A DNA stretch of 64,000 bases from UBA1756 sp045130235 (GTDB lineage: Bacteria; Bacteroidota; Bacteroidia; Bacteroidales; WCHB1-69). The notes beneath the pieces were generated by a model. That model had not been told where the DNA came from. It saw only the letters and a list, made by a program, of their open reading frames with translations, and ran no database searches. Of this stretch, positions 26,042-35,026 are shown in pieces (position 1 is the stretch's first letter; each line of letters opens with the position of its first letter). The translations under genes were made by a program, and so were the position numbers. The stretch spans positions 1 to 64,000 of the forward strand of contig JBGUPJ010000026.1 of NCBI GenBank assembly GCA_045130235.1, written 5' to 3'.

Positions 26042-27360
26042 TGATGGACTGGAACCGGCTCCTCACCACCGAACGCATCCGTCCGTCGCAGCGGCAGACC
26101 GATGCCCGCAACGCCTTCGAGAGCGACTTCGGGCGTATCATCTTCAGTCCGGCCACCCGCCGTATGCACGCCAAAACTCAGGTGTTTCCACTGACTGAAA
26201 ACGACAACATTCATTCGCGCCTCACCCACTCATTAGAGGTGATGTCGGTGGGCCATTCGTTCAGCATCCGCTGCTGCGAAAGTCCTGTCATACAACAACG
26301 TGCGAACTGCGACACGCTGGAACTTTTCCGTAAAATCACCCTCATCTTGGAGAACGCTTGTCTCATCCACGACATCGGCAACCCGCCGTTCGGACATTTC
26401 GGAGAGACCGTCATCCAGGACTATTTCAAGGAGTTTTTCAGTCGGAAAGATGTGCCGTTGCAGTTGACGGAAGAGGAGCAGCGCGACTTCATCCATTTCG
26501 ATGGCAATGCGCAGGGGCTGCGTGTGCTCACCAAACTACAGAGTGTGAACGACTGTTATGGGTTGAACCTCACCTGCCCTACGTTGGCCGCCTGCGTCAA
26601 GTATCCCAACTTTGGTGCGATAGACAAAAGCCGAATTGAGACCAAAAAGGTAGGCGTTTTTCAGTCGGAAAAAACTTATTTACAGTCAATTGCAGAAAAA
26701 TGCGGATTGATGGTGAATGGAAGGATGGTACGCCACCCGCTGTGCTATCTGGTGGAGGCCGCCGATTCCATCTGCTATCTCACCATGGATTTAGAGGACG
26801 GTTTCAAGAACAATCTGTACAGTCTCGACATGCTGAGCGAGGCCATCGGGCAAGATTTTCCGCTAATTTACGACATTCTGAAAGAGGACATTCCCGATAA
26901 AGCCAAAATTACCAACATCCGTAATTCATTGATTACAAAATTAGTAGAGACTGCATTTCACAATTTTGAAGTTCATATTGAAGAAATCGAGAAAGGGACA
27001 TACAATCAAGAACTTATCTTTGCGGATTCTCCATTGGCGAATCATCTACAGATATTCTGCATTGAAAAAATCTTTTCCATTGAAAGCATTTACGAATTGG
27101 AAATGTTAGGCAGCCATGTACTGAGAGGGCTTTTGGACTTTTTCATCACATCATTATTTATCAAAGGAAAAGAATATCGAAAAAGAGCGCTTAAACTACT
27201 GTCTAATAGCATTGTAGAAGTGGCTCTGAAAGAGTGTGAAGTGGCACGATTTGAGGAGTTGCCCGACTATTACCAACTGCGCGTGGTAGTGGATCATCTG
27301 TCGGGAATGACGGACCGCTACGCACTGAAAGTTTTCCGTAAAATTTCAGGGATGAATTGA
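26041..27360 (+). CDS. dgt: Deoxyguanosinetriphosphate triphosphohydrolase-like HD protein
   Basis: dGTPases cleave dGTP to deoxyguanosine and triphosphate and help balance dNTP pools. The 439-residue product begins at the ATG overlapping the ROK stop; a second ATG follows directly. The family N-terminus FGRIIFSPATRRMHAKTQVF and the first His in RLTHSLEV are followed by the HD pair in LIHDIGNPPFGHFGE. A later D appears in EAADSICYLTMDLEDG. Substrate specificity within the family is not decided by sequence. Confidence 0.9.
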   Translation: MMDWNRLLTTERIRPSQRQTDARNAFESDFGRIIFSPATRRMHAKTQVFPLTENDNIHSRLTHSLEVMSVGHSFSIRCCESPVIQQRANCDTLELFRKITLILENACLIHDIGNPPFGHFGETVIQDYFKEFFSRKDVPLQLTEEEQRDFIHFDGNAQGLRVLTKLQSVNDCYGLNLTCPTLAACVKYPNFGAIDKSRIETKKVGVFQSEKTYLQSIAEKCGLMVNGRMVRHPLCYLVEAADSICYLTMDLEDGFKNNLYSLDMLSEAIGQDFPLIYDILKEDIPDKAKITNIRNSLITKLVETAFHNFEVHIEEIEKGTYNQELIFADSPLANHLQIFCIEKIFSIESIYELEMLGSHVLRGLLDFFITSLFIKGKEYRKRALKLLSNSIVEVALKECEVARFEELPDYYQLRVVVDHLSGMTDRYALKVFRKISGMN

Positions 27361-27392
27361 GTTGTGGCTGCGGTGCATTGGAAGATTTGTTG

Positions 27393-27400
27393 TAAATTTG
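27393..27400 (+). promoter_or_regulatory. Bacteroidota -7 element upstream of rfbD
   Basis: TAAATTTG fits TAnnTTTG and lies 28 bases before the rfbD ATG. It suggests that rfbD, lolA and the TamL-like gene are transcribed separately from dgt. Confidence 0.5.
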
Positions 27401-27427
27401 CAAACTGAAAAATTCTACACCTTTAAC

Positions 27428-28330
27428 ATGCAGCAAAACGTCCTCGTAACCGGTGCTAACGGTCAGTTAGGCAAAAGCTTACAAGCCCTTGCACCCCAAT
27501 ATTCTGAAGATTTCCGCTTCATTTTCACGGATGTGGAAGAGTTGGACATCACGCAGCCGGATGCCATACGGGAGATGATGCGGCGCGAAAAGGTGCAGTG
27601 CATCATCAATGCGGCGGCGTACACGGCGGTAGATAAGGCCGAGAGTGATGTGGAGAAGGCCTACCTGCTGAACGAGACGGCGGTTGCACATCTGGCCCAA
27701 GCCGCACAAGAATCGAATGCCCTACTCATACACGTATCCACAGACTATGTATTTGACGGTCAGAGCAAAACGCCCTACACGCCCGACATGATGCCGAATC
27801 CATTATCGGTATATGGGAAGTCGAAATGGGCGGGCGAACAGGCCATCATGCGCAGTGGCTGCAAGGCCGTGATTGTGCGTACCGAATGGCTCTACTCTCC
27901 TTACGGCAACAACTTTGTGAAGACTATGCTGCGGTTGGCTTCCACCAAAGAAAGCATCGGCGTGGTGAACGACCAGGTGGGCTGTCCCACTTTGGCGGCC
28001 GACTTGGCAAACCTTCTCATCCGCATCCTACAACAATCTGATAATCTGAAAGATGTGTCAGTATATCATTTTGCTAACAGAGGAAAATGCTCGTGGTATG
28101 ACTTCGCCTGTGAGATTATGCAGTTGGCTGAAAAAGAGATGGGAAAACGCTGCCAAGTCAATCCCATCAGCACGGCTGAATACCCCACGGCGGCCACAAG
28201 ACCCAACTTTTCGCTTTTCGACCTGTCTAAAACGGCACAAGACTTCCACTTCGACATTCCCGACTGGCGGGACAGTCTCCGGGCCGTCTTCCCGCAAATC
28301 TGCCATAACTTCCTGAACGACATTCGATAA
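27428..28330 (+). CDS. rfbD: dTDP-4-dehydrorhamnose reductase
   Basis: RfbD performs the last step of dTDP-L-rhamnose synthesis with NAD(P)H. The product is a 300-residue short-chain dehydrogenase. The Rossmann motif is VTGANGQLGKS (residues 7-17). DITQPDAI, NAAAYTAVDKAE, VSTDYVFDG, the catalytic Tyr/Lys in SVYGKSKWAGE and RTEWLYSPYGNNFVKTML all fit the RmlD subfamily. The start at 27428 is preferred over the longer open frame because of the family N-terminus and the promoter at 27393. rfbA, rfbB and rfbC are not in this window. Confidence 0.93.
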   Translation: MQQNVLVTGANGQLGKSLQALAPQYSEDFRFIFTDVEELDITQPDAIREMMRREKVQCIINAAAYTAVDKAESDVEKAYLLNETAVAHLAQAAQESNALLIHVSTDYVFDGQSKTPYTPDMMPNPLSVYGKSKWAGEQAIMRSGCKAVIVRTEWLYSPYGNNFVKTMLRLASTKESIGVVNDQVGCPTLAADLANLLIRILQQSDNLKDVSVYHFANRGKCSWYDFACEIMQLAEKEMGKRCQVNPISTAEYPTAATRPNFSLFDLSKTAQDFHFDIPDWRDSLRAVFPQICHNFLNDIR

Positions 28331-28349
28331 CCTACAAAAAAGTACAGTT

Positions 28350-28991
28350 ATGAAAAAGATTATCGTCATCCTGATCATGCTAAGCCTCACGGTGGTGGGT
28401 GTTGCCCAAAAAACCGACGGGGGCGCCAATGCCATCATGCAAGAGCTGGACACCAAGTACAAAGGTTTCACCACGATGAAGATCAACTACACCTACAAGG
28501 CCGAAAAGGAGAAAAAGACCTTGTCGGCCTTGTCGGGTGTGGCGCTCATCAAAGGTGACAAATACTACATCACTTTTGATGACCAAGTTTTTTATTGTGA
28601 CGGAACCACGATGTGGAACTACCAAAAATCCACCAACGAGGTTTCGATATACGACTATGAGGAGAGCGACGATGACGCATTGAATCCAGCTAAAATGCTG
28701 GCTACCTGGTCGAAAGAATTCAATGCTAAATTCATACGTGAAGATAACGAGAAGAACAAGACCGTGCAAATCATCGACCTCACTCCTAAAAATGGACAAT
28801 CGTATTACAAAATCAGAATTGTGGTGGATAAGGTGAAGAAAGAGATTATACGCACCTCCATTTACGAAAAAGACAACACCATTTACACCTACTATTTTGA
28901 CACTTTCACGACCAATACCGCATTGGACGACAGCAATTTCAAATTCAATGCGTCGAAATTCCCTGGTGTGGAAGTCAATGATATGAGATAA
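28350..28991 (+). CDS. lolA: Outer-membrane lipoprotein carrier LolA-like protein
   Basis: LolA carries lipoproteins across the periplasm to the outer membrane. The 213-residue protein has a signal peptide (MKKIIVILIMLSLTVVGVAQ). The LolA half-barrel pattern follows: MKINYTYKAEKEK, GVALIKGDKYYITFDDQVFY and CDGTTMWNYQKSTNEVSIY. The gene is 1 bp from the TamL-like outer-membrane assembly gene. LolA-like proteins in Bacteroidota can be paralogous, so the exact role is inferred. Confidence 0.85.
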   Translation: MKKIIVILIMLSLTVVGVAQKTDGGANAIMQELDTKYKGFTTMKINYTYKAEKEKKTLSALSGVALIKGDKYYITFDDQVFYCDGTTMWNYQKSTNEVSIYDYEESDDDALNPAKMLATWSKEFNAKFIREDNEKNKTVQIIDLTPKNGQSYYKIRIVVDKVKKEIIRTSIYEKDNTIYTYYFDTFTTNTALDDSNFKFNASKFPGVEVNDMR

Positions 28992-28992
28992 T

Positions 28993-31434
28993 ATGCGAAG
29001 ACTCCTGTTCCCCCTTCTTATTCTTGCTCTGCTGCTGAGTGCGTGCAACCCGTCGAAGCACCTGCAGGATGGCGAGTACATGCTGACCAAGAACAGCGTG
29101 AAAGTGGTGGACAAAAATCGGGATGTCTTGTTCGATGACCTTTACTATATGGTGCGCCCCATCACCAACAAGAAATTCTTGGATGTATTCCCTATCCGTA
29201 CTAGTCTGTATGTCAACAATTTGCCTAAAACCGACTCGGCAGGCAATGTCATCAAGGACACGAAATTCATGCAGAAGATGCGCAATGCTGGTGAGGAGCC
29301 GGTACTGTTGGACACCACGATGGTCGCCTATTCCATAGACCAGATCTATACTGCCACCAAAAACTGGGGATATTTTGAGGCAAAAGCCTGGGACACCATC
29401 ATTTACAAAGATCCGAACCGTTGGCATCCGCGCCGACACAAGGCTGAAGTCATCTACTATGTGGAAGCTGGAGAACCATATTATGTTAGAGACATCCGTT
29501 ATTTTGTAGATATTTTCGAATATAAACGCATCATCCAAAAAGACACGGTGAACCGGCTCATCAACCCGGGCGACAAATACAATGCCGAGACATTGTTGGA
29601 AGAGAGAGACCGCATTGTTGGCAACATTCGTGACAATGGGTACTATTATGTTACCAACGACATCGTCTCCTTCACCATCGACACCATCCATGCTGCAGAT
29701 TACCGCGACAAGAAAGGCCACAAGACACTGGTAATCAACATTCTTGTAAACTTCAACCGTATTAAAGACCCCATTATCAAAGAGAATCACGCTTATAAAT
29801 TCTACTTCAACGATGTGACGATCTACCCGAACTACAATCCCGATTTAGATTCGGCACAACTGCAGACCACCAAGTATAATCGCAGCAGAACCGACAAGAC
29901 CAAGTACTTTATTATCTCGGCACGTCGCGACTCCATTCCCAAGAATGCGAAAGACAAACCCGTGCGAGACATCAGACCGAGAATCTTAGTGGACAACATT
30001 CTCACTAAAAAGGATGTGCTATATTCGGAATCGTTGGTTACCCGCTCACGCAAGAAATTAAGCGACCTACGGAATTTCAGCTACTTGGACATTGTGCTGG
30101 TGGAGAACCCCAAAAAGCGCGACTCCACCAATCGTACAGGTCAATTGGATGCCTATTATTATCTGAAACGCAACAAGTTGCACTCCCTTTCTGTAGAATT
30201 TGAAGCCCGAAGCGACAAAACCGACCTGTCGCTCACCTACTCCAACAAGAATCTGTTCCGCAGTGCGGAGTACTTCAACATCAATGTATATGGCGGTTTA
30301 GGGTTCCGCATCCGCACCAAGACTGAGGAAGAGCCTGCGGCTTTCGTGTTGGAGAACAAGGAAATAGGTGCGGAGGCCTCGTTGGATTTCCGCCGATTGC
30401 TTTTCTTCAGAAAAACACAGAAAATTGACGCCACCACCTACGGCACCTCAGTCAAAATTGGTGCCCATTATGAAAACAGCTACCTATACAACCGTGGTAT
30501 CTACAACGCAGCCATCGTATATACGCTGGCTTACACCGCCAACCTTACCCACACCATCACGCCAGCTGATTTGAGTATCATTGATATCCAGCCGAAGGGA
30601 GATGAATTTTACGAAGTTATGTCTCTCTATTCCAAAGACTTCCAATCGAAATACAAAGACAACATCCTTTTATCATTCAAATACGGTCTCACCTACACCC
30701 ATCCCTTTTCAAATCCCCGCAATTCATTGATTATCAGATTAAAATTAGAGTCATCGGGAATGTTATTGTCTGCCATCTGTGCGATGGCCAATGCTCCCAA
30801 AGATGACAACGGGCACTATCTGATTGCCAAGCGCAACTATGGTAATTTCGAGTTGGCGGAGATTGACCTGCGGTACAATTACACCATCAACAAAAAGAAC
30901 TCGGTGGCCACACGGTTTAACTTCGGAATCGGTTTACCGCTGTGGAACGCACACACCATGCCGTTTGAAAAGAGCTTTTACTTAGGTGGTTCCAACAGCA
31001 TGAGAGCGTGGGACTACCGTACTTTGGGCCCCGGCTCGTACTACAATGAGGCGAATGAGAACCTTAAGAATGACATCCGCACGGGCGATATGAAATTGGA
31101 GATGAACTTGGAGTACCGCGGCACGCTGTACAAATTCATCAAATACGGACTGTTTGTGGATGCGGGTAACATCTGGCTGACACACAAAGACGATGAGATG
31201 CCGAATGCGGAGTTCAACCTGAAACGTTTTTACAAGGAGATCGGTTTGGGTGCCGGAGCGGGTATCCGCTTGGATTTCAGTTTCTTTATCATCCGTGTGG
31301 ATGTGGCCTTACCGATTTACGACCCCTGCAAAGCGGAGGGTGACCACTGGGTACAATTCAGGAAAAACGACGAGGGCAAGCTCACCTGCAACCGGCCGCT
31401 CAACATCCTATTTGGTATTGGACACGCTTTTTAA
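28993..31434 (+). CDS. TamL-like BamA/TamA-family outer-membrane lipoprotein
   Basis: An 813-residue protein of the Omp85 family. It starts with a lipobox LLS-A-C18-NPSKHLQDGEYML, the lipidated form known in Bacteroidota as TamL. POTRA-like segments follow (for example ARDIRYFVDIFEYK-like strands around residues 160-200). The C-terminal 16-stranded D15-type barrel carries the loop-6 signature FYLGGSNSMRAWDYRTLGPG and ends LNILFGIGHAF with the terminal aromatic residue. Omp85 proteins insert barrels or lipids into the outer membrane. It follows lolA within 1 bp, linking two envelope-assembly steps. No tamB-like gene is in the window. Confidence 0.88.
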   Translation: MRRLLFPLLILALLLSACNPSKHLQDGEYMLTKNSVKVVDKNRDVLFDDLYYMVRPITNKKFLDVFPIRTSLYVNNLPKTDSAGNVIKDTKFMQKMRNAGEEPVLLDTTMVAYSIDQIYTATKNWGYFEAKAWDTIIYKDPNRWHPRRHKAEVIYYVEAGEPYYVRDIRYFVDIFEYKRIIQKDTVNRLINPGDKYNAETLLEERDRIVGNIRDNGYYYVTNDIVSFTIDTIHAADYRDKKGHKTLVINILVNFNRIKDPIIKENHAYKFYFNDVTIYPNYNPDLDSAQLQTTKYNRSRTDKTKYFIISARRDSIPKNAKDKPVRDIRPRILVDNILTKKDVLYSESLVTRSRKKLSDLRNFSYLDIVLVENPKKRDSTNRTGQLDAYYYLKRNKLHSLSVEFEARSDKTDLSLTYSNKNLFRSAEYFNINVYGGLGFRIRTKTEEEPAAFVLENKEIGAEASLDFRRLLFFRKTQKIDATTYGTSVKIGAHYENSYLYNRGIYNAAIVYTLAYTANLTHTITPADLSIIDIQPKGDEFYEVMSLYSKDFQSKYKDNILLSFKYGLTYTHPFSNPRNSLIIRLKLESSGMLLSAICAMANAPKDDNGHYLIAKRNYGNFELAEIDLRYNYTINKKNSVATRFNFGIGLPLWNAHTMPFEKSFYLGGSNSMRAWDYRTLGPGSYYNEANENLKNDIRTGDMKLEMNLEYRGTLYKFIKYGLFVDAGNIWLTHKDDEMPNAEFNLKRFYKEIGLGAGAGIRLDFSFFIIRVDVALPIYDPCKAEGDHWVQFRKNDEGKLTCNRPLNILFGIGHAF

Positions 31435-31500
31435 ATTGAGAGTTGAAAATTGAAAATTGAGAGTTAAGAAGTTAAGAAGTTAAGAGGTTAAGAATTAGGT
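31435..31500 (+). repeat. Heptad/octad intergenic repeat
   Basis: Units GAGAGTT, GAAAATT, GAAAATT, GAGAGTT are followed by 8-bp units AAGAAGTT, AAGAAGTT, AAGAGGTT and AAGAATT. The array lies just after the TamL-like stop codon and before the RecD-like helicase gene. It is of the same type as the arrays at 22288 and 36263. Confidence 0.75.
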
Positions 31501-31524
31501 TGTTAGGGTAAATTGAGGAATGGA

Positions 31525-32961
31525 ATGAGTCCGTTGGAGTTTGCAAGGATATTCAGGAATCAGATTCCGTTTGAGCTGACGGCTTCGCAGGCGGTGGCGG
31601 CGCGTGCGCTCACCGAGTTTGTGTGCGAGCCGGAGGGTCATCAGTTATTCATTCTGAACGGATATGCGGGAACGGGCAAGACCACGTTGGTGAGTGCGCT
31701 GGTACGCTCGTTGAAACAGGTACGCAAGAACTGCATCCTGCTGGCGCCGACGGGCCGGTCGGCGAAGGTTTTCTCCATCTATTCGGGCATGAAAGCCTAT
31801 ACGATACATAAATGTCTCTACTGGGTGAAAAGTCGTGACGGCATCAGCGAATTCTCGCGCCGTCCGAACCGATTAGTGAATACGCTTTTCATCGTTGATG
31901 AGGCCTCGATGATTGCCGACGGGGTGTCGGAGTCGTCACTGTTCGGCAACAACAGTCTGATGGACGACCTCTTCTCGTACGTCTTCGAGGGTTCAGGCTG
32001 TCAGCTGCTCTTAGTGGGCGACGGGGCGCAGTTGCCGCCCGTCAACTTCGAGGAGAGTCCGGCCTTGTCGATCGAGTACATCCAGCGCAACTTCTCATTA
32101 TCGGCAGGACACGCCACGCTGACCGATGTGACGCGGCAGAACCGAGAGTCGGGCATCCTGTGCAACGCCTCACAGCTGCGGCAACGCATGGAGGACGAAG
32201 CCTTCAGTTTCCCGATACTTCCCGCTCCTAAATTCCCTGACTGCGAGCGCATTAACGGGGAGGAGCTGGAGGAGTTGTTCAATGAGCTTTACGGCCGTTA
32301 CTCACCCGAGGAGGTGGTTACCATCACCTATTCTAACAAAAGAGCCTACATCTACAACCAGGAGATCCGGCATAGGATTCTGTATAAAGAGGAGGAGATT
32401 GCCGCCGGTGATTTGGTGATTGCGGTGAAAAACAACTATTTCTGGATTAAGGATGATGCAGAAGTGGGCTTCATCGCCAACGGAGACAGCCTGGAGATAC
32501 TATCCATTAACAAGATACAAGAGCTTTACGGTTTCCGGTTTGCGGATGTGACTGTGCGGTTGTGCGATTATCCCAATCATGGCGACATTGACATCAAGAT
32601 CATTTTGGAAAGTCTGACTTGTGAGGGAGCTTCTTTGAGCAGAGCTGATTTAGACAAATTGTATTACGCTGTCAGTGAAGACTATGCGGACATACCCACC
32701 AAGCGGGAGCGCTACGCGAAGATGAAGGAAGATCCGTTTTTGAACGCTGTGCAAGTGAAATTCTCGTATGCGCTGACGTGCCACAAGACGCAGGGCGGGC
32801 AATGGCCGGTGGTGCTGCTAGACCAAGGCCTCATCCGCGACGGGGTACTCACCAAAAGTTATTTCCGGTGGCTTTATACGGCCCTCACCCGTGCCAGCTC
32901 GCAGGTATATCTGCTCAATTTTTCGGATAACTTCTTTGAAAAAGAAGACCTTACGGAATAA
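31525..32961 (+). CDS. RecD-like ATP-dependent DNA helicase (SF1B)
   Basis: A 478-residue superfamily 1 helicase. Walker A is GYAGTGKTT (residues 46-54), Walker B is FIVDEASMI, and motif III is LLLVGDGAQLPPV. The C-terminal UvrD_C_2-like part has SYALTCHKTQGGQWPVVLL and WLYTALTRASSQVYLL. It lacks the long N-terminal part of RecD2 and resembles the short RecD-like helicases common in Bacteroidota. The ATG at 31525 is used; an in-frame TTG at 31513 is possible. RecB and RecC partners are not nearby. Confidence 0.9.
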   Translation: MSPLEFARIFRNQIPFELTASQAVAARALTEFVCEPEGHQLFILNGYAGTGKTTLVSALVRSLKQVRKNCILLAPTGRSAKVFSIYSGMKAYTIHKCLYWVKSRDGISEFSRRPNRLVNTLFIVDEASMIADGVSESSLFGNNSLMDDLFSYVFEGSGCQLLLVGDGAQLPPVNFEESPALSIEYIQRNFSLSAGHATLTDVTRQNRESGILCNASQLRQRMEDEAFSFPILPAPKFPDCERINGEELEELFNELYGRYSPEEVVTITYSNKRAYIYNQEIRHRILYKEEEIAAGDLVIAVKNNYFWIKDDAEVGFIANGDSLEILSINKIQELYGFRFADVTVRLCDYPNHGDIDIKIILESLTCEGASLSRADLDKLYYAVSEDYADIPTKRERYAKMKEDPFLNAVQVKFSYALTCHKTQGGQWPVVLLDQGLIRDGVLTKSYFRWLYTALTRASSQVYLLNFSDNFFEKEDLTE

Positions 32962-33016
32962 CAACTTACATTTTATAAAAAAAACATCACTTTGTTTTTT
33001 GTAAAAGAATAAGTTG

Positions 33017-33024
33017 TATATTTG
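33017..33024 (+). promoter_or_regulatory. Bacteroidota -7 element (TATATTTG)
   Basis: TATATTTG fits TAnnTTTG, with a TTTG at 32991-32994 about 22 bases upstream as a -33 candidate. Transcription would begin near 33030, almost on top of the ATG at 33032. Confidence 0.6.
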
Positions 33025-33031
33025 CCGCTGT

Positions 33032-33673
33032 ATGTGGAGAAACACGACACCTTCTTGTAGTTCAGTTTGGACAGGGACTGCGTTGATATGCACAATGCTT
33101 TGTCTGTCACTTTCGTCCTGCTTAAAATCAAGCGATTTTGGGGATCCCGTATCGTATGATACTACAGGACTTCGCAATGGTGACTTACTGTTCCGAAACG
33201 GCCGCAGTTATGAGAGTGATATCGTTACGAGCGTCAGTTCCGGCAAATATTCGCACATTGGGATAGCCTACCATGCACCATCGGGTTGGCAGGCCATACA
33301 TGCGGTACCTGGCGAAGCAGAGAAAGGTCAACCAGAATATCTCAAATGCGAACCCATTGCAGAGTTCTATCGCGCTGATCGAGCTCAATCTGGCGCAACA
33401 GCACGGGTTAAATGTACAGACCTGCTTGCCAATGCAGCAGCGGAACATGCGTTACAGATCGTGAAACGTCATGTGGTTTTCGATAACGACTACGACCTCA
33501 ACGACAGCTCACAATTATACTGCACAGAACTTGTCAGGCTCGTATACCTGTCATGCGGACTGGATTTGAGCGAAGGGCGCCGTCACACTGCTCCCCTCAT
33601 AGCCCGAAACAAGGTCGTCTTCCCAGAAGACATCTGGGTAAGTCGGCTGCTAACCCGTAAGAAAGAGTTTTAA
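33032..33673 (+). CDS. YiiX/YebB-like (NlpC/P60-related) lipoprotein
   Basis: About 213 residues. The family core is LRNGDLLFRNGRSYESDIVT, the catalytic His in KYSHIGIAYHA, and the permuted Cys in QLYCTELVRLVYLSCG. These fit the permuted papain-like YiiX group of NlpC/P60 enzymes, which act on amide or ester bonds. A lipobox LSLSSC follows a hydrophobic stretch. The start is uncertain: ATG 33032 would be leaderless relative to the TATATTTG element, while TTG 33083 or ATG 33095 would give a very short signal. The substrate is unknown. A DUF4878 lipoprotein follows after 41 bp. Confidence 0.82.
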   Translation: MWRNTTPSCSSVWTGTALICTMLCLSLSSCLKSSDFGDPVSYDTTGLRNGDLLFRNGRSYESDIVTSVSSGKYSHIGIAYHAPSGWQAIHAVPGEAEKGQPEYLKCEPIAEFYRADRAQSGATARVKCTDLLANAAAEHALQIVKRHVVFDNDYDLNDSSQLYCTELVRLVYLSCGLDLSEGRRHTAPLIARNKVVFPEDIWVSRLLTRKKEF

Positions 33674-33714
33674 CAACACCTATTCATTTATTTATTAACC
33701 AAAATTTTATCAAC

Positions 33715-34101
33715 ATGAAAAGAATCATTTTAGGAATCACAGTAATTTTAGTAGCTGTATTGGCCGTTAGCTGTACCCACAGCTCACCCAAAAACGTGGC
33801 AAAAGCTTACATCAAGGCACTCAAGAGCCAGGATGCCAAAAAATTAGCTGACTGCTACTACTATGAAGGAAGCGATGAACAAAAAGACCAGCAGAAACAA
33901 CTCGTGATCGCCCTGGCTGACAAAGTATTCAAGGGTATCGAAGCAAAACAGGGTATCGATTCTTTCAAAATCGATTCTGTGGAAGAAAAAGGCGATGACA
34001 AAGCCATTGTTCATGCTACCATCACTTACGGTAACGGCGAAACAGAAACCGACAATATTGAGACCATCAAAAAAAATGGCAAATGGTATGTCGATGAATA
34101 A
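33715..34101 (+). CDS. DUF4878-like lipoprotein
   Basis: A 128-residue protein with a lipobox (LAVS-C20). The mature part begins THSSPKNVAKAYIKALKSQD and ends ETIKKNGKWYVDE, which are the hallmarks of the DUF4878/NTF2-like small lipoproteins. The fold probably forms a cone-like pocket. Function is unknown. An intrinsic terminator follows directly, so it is the last gene of its unit. Confidence 0.82.
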   Translation: MKRIILGITVILVAVLAVSCTHSSPKNVAKAYIKALKSQDAKKLADCYYYEGSDEQKDQQKQLVIALADKVFKGIEAKQGIDSFKIDSVEEKGDDKAIVHATITYGNGETETDNIETIKKNGKWYVDE

Positions 34102-34121
34102 ATCTAACACCTAATCCGAAG

Positions 34122-34148
34122 GGCCGGCATTTCAGCCGGCCTTTTTTT
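34122..34148 (+). terminator. Intrinsic terminator
   Basis: GGCCGGC (34122-34128) pairs with GCCGGCC (34135-34141) around a 6-base loop and is followed by seven T. It lies 21 bp after the DUF4878 gene stop codon. Confidence 0.92.
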
Positions 34149-34226
34149 ATTCCATCAAGGCTACAATTTGTGCGAATTTCGAAAGAAATCTCAAAAAATC
34201 CAACTGCATTATTCTAAAAAAATGCG

Positions 34227-34234
34227 TATTTTTG
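34227..34234 (+). promoter_or_regulatory. Bacteroidota -7 element upstream of the glycosyltransferase
   Basis: TATTTTTG fits TAnnTTTG, 36 bases before the ATG at 34270 and downstream of a terminator, so a new transcription unit begins here. Confidence 0.55.
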
Positions 34235-34269
34235 CCGAATTATTGTAAAAAAGTGACACCTACTACAAC

Positions 34270-35004
34270 ATGAAGCTTTCTATCATCATACCCGTTTACA
34301 ACGAAGAGAAAACCATCCATCTGATTCTCGACAAAATATTGGCTGTCAATTTGATAGGAGATTTCACTAAAGAGTTAATTTTGGTGAATGACTGCTCAAA
34401 GGATGACTCTCGCGGGGCGATTGCCCGCTATGCGGAGGCGCATCCCGACGCTGACATCCGTTATTTTGACCAACCCGTGAACAAAGGCAAGGGTGCAGCA
34501 TTGCACCGCGGTTTCGAGGAGGCCACAGGCGACTATGTGATTGTGCAAGATGCTGACTTGGAATACGATCCTGAAGAGTACAACCTCCTCCTCCACCCTA
34601 TCGTAGAAGGTTTCGCCGATGTGGTTTATGGTTCGCGGTATCGTGGTGGCAAGCCCCATCGCATCTCCTTTTTCTGGCATACCAAAGGGAACAAATTCCT
34701 CACATGGCTCTCCAACGTGTTTTCCAACCTCAACCTCACCGACATGGAGACCTGCTACAAACTGTTCCGTGCCGACATCATCAAACGTATCGCCTTCAAG
34801 GAGAACCGCTTCGGATTCGAGCCGGAGGTGACAGCCAAACTCGCCAAGATGGCCAAGCGCGAAGGCATCCGCATTTACGAAGTGGGCATTTCGTACTATG
34901 GCAGAAGCTATGCGGAAGGCAAGCATATCGGTTGGAAGGACGGGGTAAGAGCCATCCATTGCATCATCAAATACAATTGGTTCACAAGAAAGTATTTAAA
35001 GTAA
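34270..35004 (+). CDS. Family 2 glycosyltransferase, polyprenyl-phosphate sugar synthase-like
   Basis: A 244-residue GT-A glycosyltransferase. The N-terminal nucleotide-sugar fold is LSIIIPVYNEEKTIHLIL, then VNDCSKDDS, the NKGKGAALHRGF loop, and the metal-binding DXD-like VQDADLEYDP. GSRYRGGKPHRISFFWH and the TDMETCYKLFRADI segment resemble DPM1-type dolichyl/polyprenyl-phosphate hexose synthases. No membrane span is present. The product is probably a lipid-linked sugar donor for glycan or protein glycosylation; the sugar is unknown. Confidence 0.87.
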   Translation: MKLSIIIPVYNEEKTIHLILDKILAVNLIGDFTKELILVNDCSKDDSRGAIARYAEAHPDADIRYFDQPVNKGKGAALHRGFEEATGDYVIVQDADLEYDPEEYNLLLHPIVEGFADVVYGSRYRGGKPHRISFFWHTKGNKFLTWLSNVFSNLNLTDMETCYKLFRADIIKRIAFKENRFGFEPEVTAKLAKMAKREGIRIYEVGISYYGRSYAEGKHIGWKDGVRAIHCIIKYNWFTRKYLK

Positions 35005-35026
35005 ATCCCTATATACCCTTTTCAAA

